From NCBI GenBank assembly GCA_964469815.1, contig CAYXZC010000011.1, forward strand, positions 1 through 41,482: DNA of 41,482 nt, written 5' to 3'. The DNA is from MGBC163016 sp964469815 (GTDB lineage Bacteria; Actinomycetota; Coriobacteriia; Coriobacteriales; Eggerthellaceae). The translations under genes were made by a program, and so were the position numbers. Under the pieces are notes generated by a model that saw only the letters and a program-made list of their open reading frames with translations, made no database searches and was not told the DNA's origin. Each line of letters starts with the position of its first letter. Position 1 is the first letter of the stretch. Positions 14,749-23,197 of this stretch are shown here, piece by piece.

Positions 14749-16674
14749 TTAATGGATCCCTGGCCAGACGGCACCGGTAGCAGGACCTTTGATGTTACGA
14801 TTCTCATCCGTTGTGGGAATGACACCGAATTCCTTCAACAGCCCGTAGATATCCGTATCCTCGATGGCATCCAAACCCTTCGACAGAAGAAGCTTCTCGA
14901 TCAGGCTCATGTTCATATCGGTTGCCGGCTTGCCATCCCGAAGCAACACGGTGGCATTCAGCAGCACACGCAGGTCGAAGCAGCTGCCCCAAACCTCAGG
15001 CACTCCGCGATCTATATCGAGCAAAGTGTAGACCGCCTCCATACCGGTTCGCATAGAGTATTCCGTGGTGAAGATGGTATCGCGCGGCGTTTCAGCGAAT
15101 TGCCCGATGAACGCGAAGTTCACCGCCCCTTCCGGAACCACTAGCGGGCGGTCGCCCTCAGCGCGCGGCATGAAGAACGCGGTGATGTAGGGCATCATGC
15201 AGGGCACCGTGTTCGCGCTATTCTCGGCAAGTTCTTCGATCTGATCTTCCGGAACACCGATGTGATAGAGCCACTCTTCGCATATCTCTTTGCCCGTACA
15301 ATCGCGCATGGGCTTTTTCACGTAATCACCCGGACGGTCGGTGAACAAGCTGTACACCCAAACACAAACGGTGCCTGGCTTCTGCGCACGGAACTGTGGC
15401 TGACGATTGATGGTCCACGAGAGCAACCAGCTGGAATCCTCGACTGAAACAATGCCACCCGTAACAACGTTCCCCGAAAGCGGATCGCGCCTGCAGATCT
15501 TCTCTATATACGGGATGATCTTGTCATCAAGCGTGGTGACCGTAGCGCTTTCCCAGTTACTGAGCTCAGGAGTGGAGCAGAATTTCTCCGGATGTCCGAA
15601 GTCGGGCGACTGTACAGCGATGCGCTTCCAAAGATCCCATGCATCACCATCGACCAGTTCAGGCGCGAACTTCGCCGGCTCGTCCTGACTGCCGAACGAG
15701 GAATGCGCAACGCAGCTTCCCGGCGTGATGAACACAAGATCGTTCTCGGTGAGCTGGATGGTCTCTACAGATGCTGTGCCCTTCGCATTATCGGCCGCAT
15801 CGGCATCCTGCACTCCTTCAGCCGCATCTATCGCTGCCGGCGCATCCTCACGAAGAAGCAGGATCTGCGTAGCTACCTTCCTGCTGTTATCCTTGGCCTC
15901 GTCGCATGAGAAGTTCACATCGAGCACATGGGTGTTGAACTGGAAATCCACGCCGTGAGCCTCAAGGTACTTCTGCATGGGCAGGATCATGGATTCGTAT
16001 TGATTGTAACGGGTGAATCGAAGTGCGCTGAAATCGGGCAGACCACCCAGATGATGGACGAAACGCGTAACGTAGCGCTTCATCTCAAGAGCGGAATGCC
16101 AATTCTCGAACGCGAACATAGTGCGCCAGTACAGCCAGAAGTTCGAGTTCAGAACCTCATCGGAGAAGTAGTCGGTTATCTTCTTGTCCTGCAATTGCTC
16201 TTCCGGCGTGAAGAACAGCTTCAGGATCTCCATGCAGCCTTTGTCGGAAAGGTTGAACAGGTTATCGGTGTGAGCATCTTTGCCGCGGTCGATGGTTGCG
16301 CGGCAAAGCGAATAGTTCGGATCGCGCTTATTCAGCCAGTAGTAATAATCGAGCACGCTCACGTTCTCGTCCTCGATGGAAGGGATGTCGCGGAACAGAT
16401 CCCACATGACCTCGAAATGATTATCCATCTCACGACCGCCGCGCATGGTATATCCAAGTTGCGAATAGTCCCAGCCATCGCATGCACCGCCGGCGCGCGG
16501 ATCGCGTTCGAGGATATGGATGTTCTTACCGGGCATCTGCGCATCGCGCACCAGATAGCAGGCCGCCGTGAGCCCCGCCAAACCCGAACCGATGATGTAA
16601 GCCTGCTTGCCTTCGACACCTTCCGGCTTGAGCGGATGGGCGAATGCTTCGTAGTTTCCACTTGAGTAATACAT
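14749..16674 (-). CDS. ohyA: Oleate hydratase (MCRA family)
   Basis: The 641-residue FAD protein adds water across the 9-double bond of oleate and related fatty acids, giving 10-hydroxy products; in gut bacteria it detoxifies unsaturated fatty acids. Diagnostic stretches are IIGSGLAGLTAACYLVRD, HILERDPRAGGACDG, and MRGGREMDNHFEVMWDLFRD, which carries the catalytic glutamate region, then the late GQFAETPRDTIFTTEYSMRT. An Ala/Asp-rich loop (about residues 280-300, AAIDAAEGVQDADAADNA) appears to be an insertion relative to the usual family. The ATG follows AAGGAA. Single gene, convergent with DUF364. Confidence 0.95.
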   Translation of the reverse strand: MYYSSGNYEAFAHPLKPEGVEGKQAYIIGSGLAGLTAACYLVRDAQMPGKNIHILERDPRAGGACDGWDYSQLGYTMRGGREMDNHFEVMWDLFRDIPSIEDENVSVLDYYYWLNKRDPNYSLCRATIDRGKDAHTDNLFNLSDKGCMEILKLFFTPEEQLQDKKITDYFSDEVLNSNFWLYWRTMFAFENWHSALEMKRYVTRFVHHLGGLPDFSALRFTRYNQYESMILPMQKYLEAHGVDFQFNTHVLDVNFSCDEAKDNSRKVATQILLLREDAPAAIDAAEGVQDADAADNAKGTASVETIQLTENDLVFITPGSCVAHSSFGSQDEPAKFAPELVDGDAWDLWKRIAVQSPDFGHPEKFCSTPELSNWESATVTTLDDKIIPYIEKICRRDPLSGNVVTGGIVSVEDSSWLLSWTINRQPQFRAQKPGTVCVWVYSLFTDRPGDYVKKPMRDCTGKEICEEWLYHIGVPEDQIEELAENSANTVPCMMPYITAFFMPRAEGDRPLVVPEGAVNFAFIGQFAETPRDTIFTTEYSMRTGMEAVYTLLDIDRGVPEVWGSCFDLRVLLNATVLLRDGKPATDMNMSLIEKLLLSKGLDAIEDTDIYGLLKEFGVIPTTDENRNIKGPATGAVWPGIH

Positions 16675-16842
16675 AAGGCACTTCCTTACAAGTTCGATGA
16701 TCGCCTTTCCATCATTCTGTTCGAGATCGATCTGGCTTTAGGAGAAGAAGAGTCAACAGTTACAGAAGCGTCATCGGTCTGAAAGGAAGAGTTCAAATAG
16801 CAGAACACGCATGACAATGGGTCTTTCATCATGGGTTCAAGT

Positions 16843-16879
16843 TTGAAGTTGCAAGATAGCGTGTTACAATGTATTTACA
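16843..16879 (+). promoter_or_regulatory. Promoter and candidate operator of the toxin-antitoxin pair
   Basis: TTGAAG (16843-16848) and TACAAT (16865-16870) are 16 bp apart. The near-palindrome TGTATTTACA (16870-16879) overlaps the expected start of transcription, as in autoregulated toxin-antitoxin operons. Confidence 0.5.
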
Positions 16880-16896
16880 TACTGAAAGGAGTTGGC

Positions 16897-17124
16897 ATGA
16901 GCACCACATTCACCATGCGCATAGACGAAGGACAGAAGACCTTGATCGCTGAATACGCAGCAGCGCAAGGGCAGTCAATGGCGGATTTCCTCATCAATTC
17001 CGCGCTCGACATCATCGAGGATGCAACCGACCTTCGCGATTGGAACGAAGCTTATGAGGAATACAAAGCCGACCCGGTCACATATTCACATGAAGAGGTC
17101 ATGAAGGAGTTCGGATTGCTGTGA
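16897..17124 (+). CDS. RelB/DinJ-type antitoxin
   Basis: The 75-residue protein begins MSTTFTMRIDEGQKTLIAEY, a ribbon-helix-helix DNA-binding fold, followed by an acidic C-terminal tail (DWNEAYEEYKADP) that would wrap and neutralise the toxin. The ATG is six bases after AAGGAG. Its stop codon overlaps the GTG start of the downstream toxin by four bases, the typical coupling in such pairs. It should repress its own promoter with the toxin. Confidence 0.88.
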   Translation: MSTTFTMRIDEGQKTLIAEYAAAQGQSMADFLINSALDIIEDATDLRDWNEAYEEYKADPVTYSHEEVMKEFGLL

Positions 17125-17390
17125 GCTGGAAGCTTGAATACTCAAAGAAGGCTCAAAAGCAGCTACGAAAGTTGGATCCGAACCAACGGAAGATAATCCT
17201 CTCCTGGTTGGATAAGAATATCTATAATTGTGAAAATCCTCGATTGTTCGGGAAGGCTCTCACGGGAGAACTCTCGAACCAATGGCGTTATCGTGTAGGC
17301 AATTATCGCATCCTATGCGAGATCCACGATGATGAGCTCATCGTGCTCGCGCTCAATGTCATCCATCGAAGCAAAGCGTATCGCAAGTAA
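17121..17390 (+). CDS. RelE/ParE-superfamily toxin
   Basis: The 89-residue protein is a compact RelE-type fold: SWKLEYSKKAQKQLRKLDPN at the start, then NPRLFGKALTGELSNQWRYR, VGNYRILCEIHDDELIVLAL and HRSKAYRK at the end. Members cleave mRNA at the ribosome. Arg and Lys residues in the WRYRVGNYRI and HRSKAYRK segments, used in catalysis by relatives, are present. It starts with GTG inside the antitoxin stop region. Confidence 0.88.
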   Translation: MSWKLEYSKKAQKQLRKLDPNQRKIILSWLDKNIYNCENPRLFGKALTGELSNQWRYRVGNYRILCEIHDDELIVLALNVIHRSKAYRK

Positions 17391-17421
17391 CATTCAGAAC
17401 GTGACACGCGCCCATTGCGGG

Positions 17422-17766
17422 TCATTCGGCTTCGATGGAACGTATCTCCAATTCGCGCCCACGTAGCAATTCTGTATCGTTGCTTTCACAATAAGGGCAC
17501 GTTCGCCCATGTTCTACGGTCGGATACGTCTTCCCGCAAGCATTGCACACCGTTACTGCAGGCACTGTGCAAACTTCCAATTGCGCACCACGTACAAGGT
17601 CATTCTTCGATGACGCCCACTGCCATGCATCCTCGAAGAAATCGGTGACGATCCCTGACACCTCACCCAGATCCACCGTCACCTTCTCGATATGGGTCAG
17701 ATCGTTCTCGCGTGCCGCATCTTCGAGCACATCGATCATCGCGAACACTACGCCCAGCTCATGCAT
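17422..17766 (-). CDS. hypA: Hydrogenase/urease nickel-insertion protein HypA
   Basis: The 114-residue metallochaperone has the N-terminal MHE nickel-binding motif, the GEVSGIV segment, and a four-cysteine zinc site (CNACGKTYP...CPYC). It hands nickel to NiFe hydrogenase large subunits. It follows the large FAD/Fe-S oxidoreductase by three bases on the same strand, so the two are co-transcribed. No hydrogenase or other hyp genes are in the window, making the pairing unusual. Confidence 0.93.
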   Translation of the reverse strand: MHELGVVFAMIDVLEDAARENDLTHIEKVTVDLGEVSGIVTDFFEDAWQWASSKNDLVRGAQLEVCTVPAVTVCNACGKTYPTVEHGRTCPYCESNDTELLRGRELEIRSIEAE

Positions 17767-17769
17767 CGT

Positions 17770-20700
17770 CTATCCCTTTTTGCCCGGAATGATCTTCTTT
17801 ATCAGCATCTTTCCAGCATTGGGAAGGATCTTCTTCAGCTTGTCCTCGCTCTTCACCATGGTGGAGCACTCCGGATGCTCACGGCGAAGATGGATGGCAT
17901 CGAATTCGCAGCGCGTGGTACAAAGTCCGCAGCCGATGCATTTGTTCGGATCCACGATGCTCGCACCGCATGATAAGCATCGCGCGGTTTCAGTCTTGAT
18001 CTGGTCTTCGGTGAGCGTGGCGCTACGGTCGACCCAATCCAAATGCAGCTCGGTGATCGAATCGCCCATATCCGTTGAAGCCTTCTCTGCCTTTGCATCT
18101 GATTCAGCATCCTTGCATGTTGCAGCAGAGACTGCCGGACATGTGGGCTTCTGCCTTCCGGCATGATCGTAGCTTGTCGGATCGATGGCCAGATCTTCCT
18201 TGTTCATCTCCACATAATGGCGCTGGTTGCGTCCAACGGTGAGCGAGCTTCCTGTTTGCGCGAATCGATGAAGGCTGACAGCGGCTTCATGCCCAGCGGC
18301 GATGGCATCGATCACGAAGGATGGACCGGTGAAAGCATCTCCTCCGACGAATATGTCCTCCTGGGCGGTCTGATACGTAACAGGATCGGCCAGCGCGCAC
18401 CCTCCACGTCCGAGCTCCACAGCGCTCCCATCGAGCAAGCTTCCCCATTCGATGCTCTGTCCTATGGCCATGATGACGTTCGCACATTCCACTGTTCGCG
18501 TGTCACTATCGTCATATGTCGGGGAGAATGCGCCATCCTCGTTGAAAACGCTCGTACATCGACGCAAGGTTATGGATCGGACACGGCCATCCTCATCCGC
18601 CTGGATGCTGCATGGCCCCCAGCCATTGTTGATGACAACGTTCTCTTCGAGCGCCTCTTCGATCTCTTGGTCGGTTGCAGGCATCTCGTCCCTTGCTTCC
18701 AAGCAATACATCTCAACGCGATCGCTTCCGCAACGAAGAGCCGTGCGTGCAGCATCGATAGCAACATTTCCTCCACCGATCACGACCGTCTTTCCCTGAA
18801 GATGCGGGATGTTGGCCAAGCGAGCTGAATCGGAGTCGGTCTCAGCGACATCTCCAGCGCTATCTCCGGCATCACTTCCAGCGCTATCTCCGGCACCATC
18901 AACGTCACCATCGATACCGTTCCCTTCACCCTTGATAGCGCTCATCGTTTCGCGAAGGAAATCCACTGCCGAGTACACGCCTTTGGCATCTTCACCCGGA
19001 AGTCCGAGCGAACGGGCACCTTGGGCTCCGATGGCCAGATAGAATGCCTTGTAGCCCTGATCGCGCAGATCATCGAGCGTCACATCGCGCCCGACATCCA
19101 CGCCGCATCTGATGTCCACGCCCAGTTGACGAAGCACATCGATCTCGGCATCGATGACATCTTTCGGCAGCTTATAGGACGGGATCCCGTAGGTCATCAT
19201 GCCGCCGGGTCGATCGAGCTTCTCGAACACAGTGGGCTTGTAGCCGGCAAGCGCCAGGTAATAGGCACAGGTAAGCCCTGCCGGGCCCGACCCGATGATG
19301 GCGATCTTCTCGGAGAAACCCCCACGGGTCGTTGGAGGCACCACCTCGGGAACGAAGCGATGCTCGGCCTCAAGATCCTTCTCGGCGATGAAACGCTTCA
19401 CATCATCGATAGCCAGCGGGTCATCAATGGTCGCACGCGTGCAGGCAGCTTCGCATCTCTTGTTGCAAACGCGTCCGCATACGGCAGGGAAGGGGTTCTC
19501 CTTCTTGATGAGCTCGAGCGCATCGCGATAACGTCCTTCGGATGCCAGACGAAGATACCCTTGGATGGAGATGTGCGCCGGACAGGCCGTCTTGCAGGGC
19601 GCGGTTCCAGTCTCGTGACATTCGATGCGGTTGCTGTTCTTGTAATCGGTGTCCCAATCCTCTTCTCCCCATGAAAGGGTGGGAAGCGGCTGGCGTGGGT
19701 ACTCGATCGGACCGTCTGTCGTAGGTATCTTCTGCCCCAGCTGCACAGCGCCTGCGGGGCAGACCTCTACGCACCCGGCACAAGCCACGCATTTCTCGCC
19801 ATCCACCTCTGCGATGTAGGCCGACCTGCTCATGTTCGGCGTGTTGAACAGCTGGGATGTGCGAAGCGCATAGCAAACATCCACATCGCAATTGCACACG
19901 GCGAATATCTTGTCCGAGCCATCGATGTTCGTTATCTGGTGCACATATCCGTTCTTCTCGGCTAGAAGCAATATGTCGAGAACCTCATCGTATGTGATGA
20001 AGTGGCCCTTGCCCGTTTCCACGCAGTAATCTGCCATGTCTCCTACAGCGATGCACCAGTTCTGCGGATCGCTGCCCGCATTGCCACCGCGCACGCGCTC
20101 GGCCACACGGCACGAACATGCGCCCGCAGCGAATCGATCGTACTTCTTCAGCCAGTGCGAGATTCGCTCCACATCCACAGCCTGGTTCTCATGCTCGATG
20201 GCGCGCTCGACCGGTATGACATGCATTCCGATCCCGGCACCTCCGGGTGGCACCATCTTCGTGACCTTCGTGAGCGGAAGGTATGACATGCGCTCGAAGA
20301 ACGTGCTGATCTCGGGATGCTCTTCCATCTGCTGTTGGTTCATGACGGTGAACTCGGCCGATCCGGGCACGAACATCGGCAGCACATAGCGCTTCTCGTG
20401 GTCAGGATTCTTACCGTCGAGGTTCTCCCAGTTGTACTCGATGATGCCCTTGACAGCCAGATCATCGAGGAGCTTTTGGAGCACATCGCCTTCCAAGCCG
20501 CAGCGTTGCTGTAGCTGGGCGAAGGTGAGCGGCTCGCGCACTTTCATGTGCGAGGTAAGCTGCGCCTCCTCCTCGGTCATGACGCTTGCGAGCCCCCAGT
20601 ATTCCGGATCGGTGGGCGTCACCTTCACTCCGATGCGATCAGTGATCTTCTGACCCTCAGCGAGAACGGTGGGCTTCAGCGGTTCCGAAGCTGCAGAGCC

Positions 20701-20937
20701 GGGAGCATTCGGCTCTTCCGGGTGATAAGGAGTGAACGTATCGTTCTCGGAATAGAGCTCTTCAGCGATGATGCGATGTGGTTCGCCCGATGGAGCGGTT
20801 TTCGGGATGATGTTGCGCTCGGCGATCTCAGCATCGGTAAGTCCACGGCGCATGGCCATCTTACGCTCTTCTACCGTCGATCCGCCAAAAGGTTCCTTCA
20901 CTTTGGTGAGAGTCCCATTGTTCGCTTTCTTCGCCAT
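17770..20937 (-). CDS. Large FAD/NAD(P) and iron-sulfur oxidoreductase with GltD-like core
   Basis: This ~1,055-residue soluble protein is built of several modules. The N-terminal ~300 residues include a winged-helix-like LTFAQLQQRCGLEGDVLQKL and cysteines in AGACSCRVAE. About 370-400 is a ferredoxin motif, CVACAGCVEVCPAGA. About 440-520 is a GltD-type Fe-S domain (CKTACPAHISIQGYL, CGRVCNKRCEAAC). An FAD site (IIGSGPAGLTCAYYLALAG) and an NAD(P) site (VVIGGGNVAIDAARTALRCG) follow, then a C-terminal ferredoxin pair (CLSCG, CIGCGLCTTRCEFDAIHL). It should pass electrons between NAD(P)H and an unknown partner. The ATG at 20935-20937 follows GAGG; another at 20991 lies only 14 bases from a TATAAT. 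A Gly/Asp repeat linker separates the FAD and NAD(P) sites. Confidence 0.85.
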   Translation of the reverse strand: MAKKANNGTLTKVKEPFGGSTVEERKMAMRRGLTDAEIAERNIIPKTAPSGEPHRIIAEELYSENDTFTPYHPEEPNAPGSAASEPLKPTVLAEGQKITDRIGVKVTPTDPEYWGLASVMTEEEAQLTSHMKVREPLTFAQLQQRCGLEGDVLQKLLDDLAVKGIIEYNWENLDGKNPDHEKRYVLPMFVPGSAEFTVMNQQQMEEHPEISTFFERMSYLPLTKVTKMVPPGGAGIGMHVIPVERAIEHENQAVDVERISHWLKKYDRFAAGACSCRVAERVRGGNAGSDPQNWCIAVGDMADYCVETGKGHFITYDEVLDILLLAEKNGYVHQITNIDGSDKIFAVCNCDVDVCYALRTSQLFNTPNMSRSAYIAEVDGEKCVACAGCVEVCPAGAVQLGQKIPTTDGPIEYPRQPLPTLSWGEEDWDTDYKNSNRIECHETGTAPCKTACPAHISIQGYLRLASEGRYRDALELIKKENPFPAVCGRVCNKRCEAACTRATIDDPLAIDDVKRFIAEKDLEAEHRFVPEVVPPTTRGGFSEKIAIIGSGPAGLTCAYYLALAGYKPTVFEKLDRPGGMMTYGIPSYKLPKDVIDAEIDVLRQLGVDIRCGVDVGRDVTLDDLRDQGYKAFYLAIGAQGARSLGLPGEDAKGVYSAVDFLRETMSAIKGEGNGIDGDVDGAGDSAGSDAGDSAGDVAETDSDSARLANIPHLQGKTVVIGGGNVAIDAARTALRCGSDRVEMYCLEARDEMPATDQEIEEALEENVVINNGWGPCSIQADEDGRVRSITLRRCTSVFNEDGAFSPTYDDSDTRTVECANVIMAIGQSIEWGSLLDGSAVELGRGGCALADPVTYQTAQEDIFVGGDAFTGPSFVIDAIAAGHEAAVSLHRFAQTGSSLTVGRNQRHYVEMNKEDLAIDPTSYDHAGRQKPTCPAVSAATCKDAESDAKAEKASTDMGDSITELHLDWVDRSATLTEDQIKTETARCLSCGASIVDPNKCIGCGLCTTRCEFDAIHLRREHPECSTMVKSEDKLKKILPNAGKMLIKKIIPGKKG
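18853..18900 (-). repeat. In-frame 24-bp tandem repeat in the oxidoreductase linker
   Basis: TCCAGCGCTATCTCCGGCA recurs at 18853 and 18877 (period 24 bp, eight residues), encoding GDSAG-type repeats between the FAD and NAD(P) nucleotide sites. Such short repeats can change copy number. Confidence 0.6.
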
Positions 20938-21081
20938 CGCCTTGACCTCGTGCTTCCCTGCGCTTTCAGTATGCGCTTCCAGTGTTCCCATTGTTATGTA
21001 AAGCGATTATAAGCAGGTAAAACAGGCGATTTCCAGCGAATCACAATACGAACACGAAAGCGCCTTGCTCTCTACAACTCC

Positions 21082-21990
21082 TCAATCTCTTCGACATACG
21101 AGCGACCATTTGTTTCCGGTATCCTCAGCATAACGGCATCCGATGCAGTTGTCCTTGAAGCAGGTTCGCTTTGACCTCATGTGATCAGGGAAAAGCGCCC
21201 TCACATCGAAGAGCGGGCTATCCAGCTGCTTAGGCAAATCGAAACCTGCCATCTTCGCCACCACCATTGCCGCAAGCTGCTGCATCCCTGTCTTATCGGG
21301 ATGCGATCCATCGCTACTCTGATAGTCATACCCGTAGGCACGGATATCCAAAAGGTCACAGCCTTGCGATCGGGCGGCTCGCGCGATGGCATCATTGTAT
21401 TCATCCAACGATCTCCCCCGCAATGAATAGCAGAAATCCGACACCTCGTTGCCCGCGACCCTTCCCGGTACGAGCGAGATGCAATGGATCCTTGCACCCG
21501 GCGCCATCTCTTTCAGGTTGGCGAGCATCTTCCCGTAGGCCGCTTCAAAAAGGTCGACAGCATCATCAGGCGCAATGTCTGCCACATCTTGAGGATAGCC
21601 GGAAAGATCCAACCAGACCGGAACGTTAGTTGCGCGCCCCTCTGCCTGCGCCTTCGCACCTCCCCATCCATAATCGTTGATGCCATAGAAGACCAGGATG
21701 TCATCCGGTTTCGAAGATCGCACGCTCTCGCCTCCGAGAACCTGCCGGGCTCGCTCCGGCGAGCTTCCCGCAGGAAACCCCATGCCTTCGACCATCGACC
21801 CGGCATAGGAGGCGTTCGCAAGGAACTCGCCATCGAGCGCATCGATCACCTTCATCCACCAAGTGTCCTTCGCGCTCTCGATGCCCGTAAGATGGCTGTT
21901 GCTCTTGAAGTAGAAGCATCTATTTATAGTGGGAACGAACCCCTCGAAAGTCGAGATCGAGTCCCCTATGATGGATATCCTTCTTGGCAT
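21082..21990 (-). CDS. SGNH/GDSL-type hydrolase with a C-terminal cysteine cluster
   Basis: The 302-residue protein has the SGNH blocks: GDSIS at residues ~9-13 (nucleophilic serine), an asparagine in block III (FYGINDYGWGG), and SDGSHPDKTGM with the Asp/His pair. Members are esterases, lipases or carbohydrate deacetylases. No signal peptide is seen, so it is probably cytoplasmic. The last ~40 residues are unusual: CFKDNCIGCRYAEDTG...LVC carries four cysteines that could bind zinc. The ATG follows AAAGGAAACAGC. Downstream on the same strand is the FAD oxidoreductase, 90 bp away. Confidence 0.85.
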   Translation of the reverse strand: MPRRISIIGDSISTFEGFVPTINRCFYFKSNSHLTGIESAKDTWWMKVIDALDGEFLANASYAGSMVEGMGFPAGSSPERARQVLGGESVRSSKPDDILVFYGINDYGWGGAKAQAEGRATNVPVWLDLSGYPQDVADIAPDDAVDLFEAAYGKMLANLKEMAPGARIHCISLVPGRVAGNEVSDFCYSLRGRSLDEYNDAIARAARSQGCDLLDIRAYGYDYQSSDGSHPDKTGMQQLAAMVVAKMAGFDLPKQLDSPLFDVRALFPDHMRSKRTCFKDNCIGCRYAEDTGNKWSLVCRRD

Positions 21991-22065
21991 GCTGTTTCCT
22001 TTGGTCGCGCACTTTAGGCGATGCTTCTGGCCGTTTCCTTTGACGGTTCTCCTTATCCGATGATG

Positions 22066-23112
22066 CTACCTGCAGGCGCGTAGGTGATCTTTCATGTCGT
22101 TTGGGATCCTTCTGCTCTCGATGGCTTTCTGGATGGCCTTTCGGCGAGTCCATTCATCGAGCACGACTCCTTCGGCCGCCTTGTCACCTTTGCGCTCCAG
22201 ATATGGCAGAGCCGCTTGCTCCTGCTTTGCAAGAGCCTCGGCGAAGCACCAAGCGCGCATCATATCCACGTAGTAGACATCATGCTCCGTGGCAGGGCTT
22301 TCGATCGTATCGGGCATTCGGGTCGCCGCGACCATATCGAGGAAGCGCGGTTCGAACAAATCCTCAAGATACAACCTCATCAACACTCCGATGCCGAACC
22401 GGATCGTGTAGCAGCGACCCGATGCCAACCATTCCTCCACCTTGGCAAGGGTTTCTTGGGGACGTTTGCCAAGCGTGCCCACCGGAAGCTGGTCACACGT
22501 CGCCCAATTATCCACATAGGGAAGGAACCTGTCGTAAAGCTCGAGCGCGGCATCGTAGTCCTTTTCGAATCCTATGGAGAAGGCGTGAACCTGGTTCTCA
22601 TCGAAAGAATGATGCGGGAGCGCTTTGAGGAAAGAAGGAGCGTCATCGCGCTTGACGAGCTGCTTGGCTATCTTTCGGAGCACCGGGGTTCTCACGCCGG
22701 CGATGAGATCGGCATTCACGGTCGGAACCAAGCCGGAATGGAAGCGCTTGTAGTCCGGATCCGTATTCTCGAAGAGGCTGCGACAAACGAATTCCTGAGC
22801 GGTGTCATGGTCGAACCCAGGAAGGCATTCGCAGATCACCTCTTCGAATGGGGTGCTTTCTGCCCTCTTTAGCAACTCATCCTTCTGTTCGCGGGAAAGT
22901 TGCTTGAAATGAGCCTCAGCGCTCATGGCGCGCTCTTTGGAATAGAAACGGGCTTTGGCAAGCAATCGAACAGGCGGATGCGATTTGGTGTATTTGGCTC
23001 CTTTTCCGGCCTTGTGAGCGGCAAAACGGGCATCCACATCGGTGGCATAGCCGGTGTATAGGCTTCCGTCCTCGCATTCCAAAACATATATGTAGTGTTC
23101 GAACAATGCCAT
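22066..23112 (-). CDS. GIY-YIG endonuclease domain fused to an AlkD-like DNA alkylation repair domain
   Basis: The 348-residue protein joins two DNA-acting domains. Residues ~5-85 are a YhbQ/UPF0213-type GIY-YIG nuclease: HYIYVLECEDGSLYTGYATD, the catalytic arginine in DARFAAHKAGKGAKYT and a glutamate in MSAEAHFKQL. Residues ~100-348 match the HEAT-like AlkD family: AGVRTPVLRKIAKQL, FLPYVDNWATCDQLP and YYVDMMRAWCFAEALAK. AlkD-type enzymes remove bulky or positively charged alkylated bases; a nuclease could then nick the strand. The coupling is inference. The open frame is continuous across the junction. The ATG at 23110-23112 is preferred because an earlier ATG overlaps the AAGG ribosome site. 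Confidence 0.85.
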   Translation of the reverse strand: MALFEHYIYVLECEDGSLYTGYATDVDARFAAHKAGKGAKYTKSHPPVRLLAKARFYSKERAMSAEAHFKQLSREQKDELLKRAESTPFEEVICECLPGFDHDTAQEFVCRSLFENTDPDYKRFHSGLVPTVNADLIAGVRTPVLRKIAKQLVKRDDAPSFLKALPHHSFDENQVHAFSIGFEKDYDAALELYDRFLPYVDNWATCDQLPVGTLGKRPQETLAKVEEWLASGRCYTIRFGIGVLMRLYLEDLFEPRFLDMVAATRMPDTIESPATEHDVYYVDMMRAWCFAEALAKQEQAALPYLERKGDKAAEGVVLDEWTRRKAIQKAIESRRIPNDMKDHLRACR

Positions 23113-23197
23113 CGATACCATCCTTCGGCATATTCTCGGGCGATATCCTACACTCTAGTATACTTATGCAATCCCGATAAACCATAACCCCGCGGAT

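Noticed and set aside
22084..22872. 262-codon plus-strand frame across the GIY-YIG/AlkD-like gene
   Set aside because: Antisense to the fusion gene; no recognisable domain.
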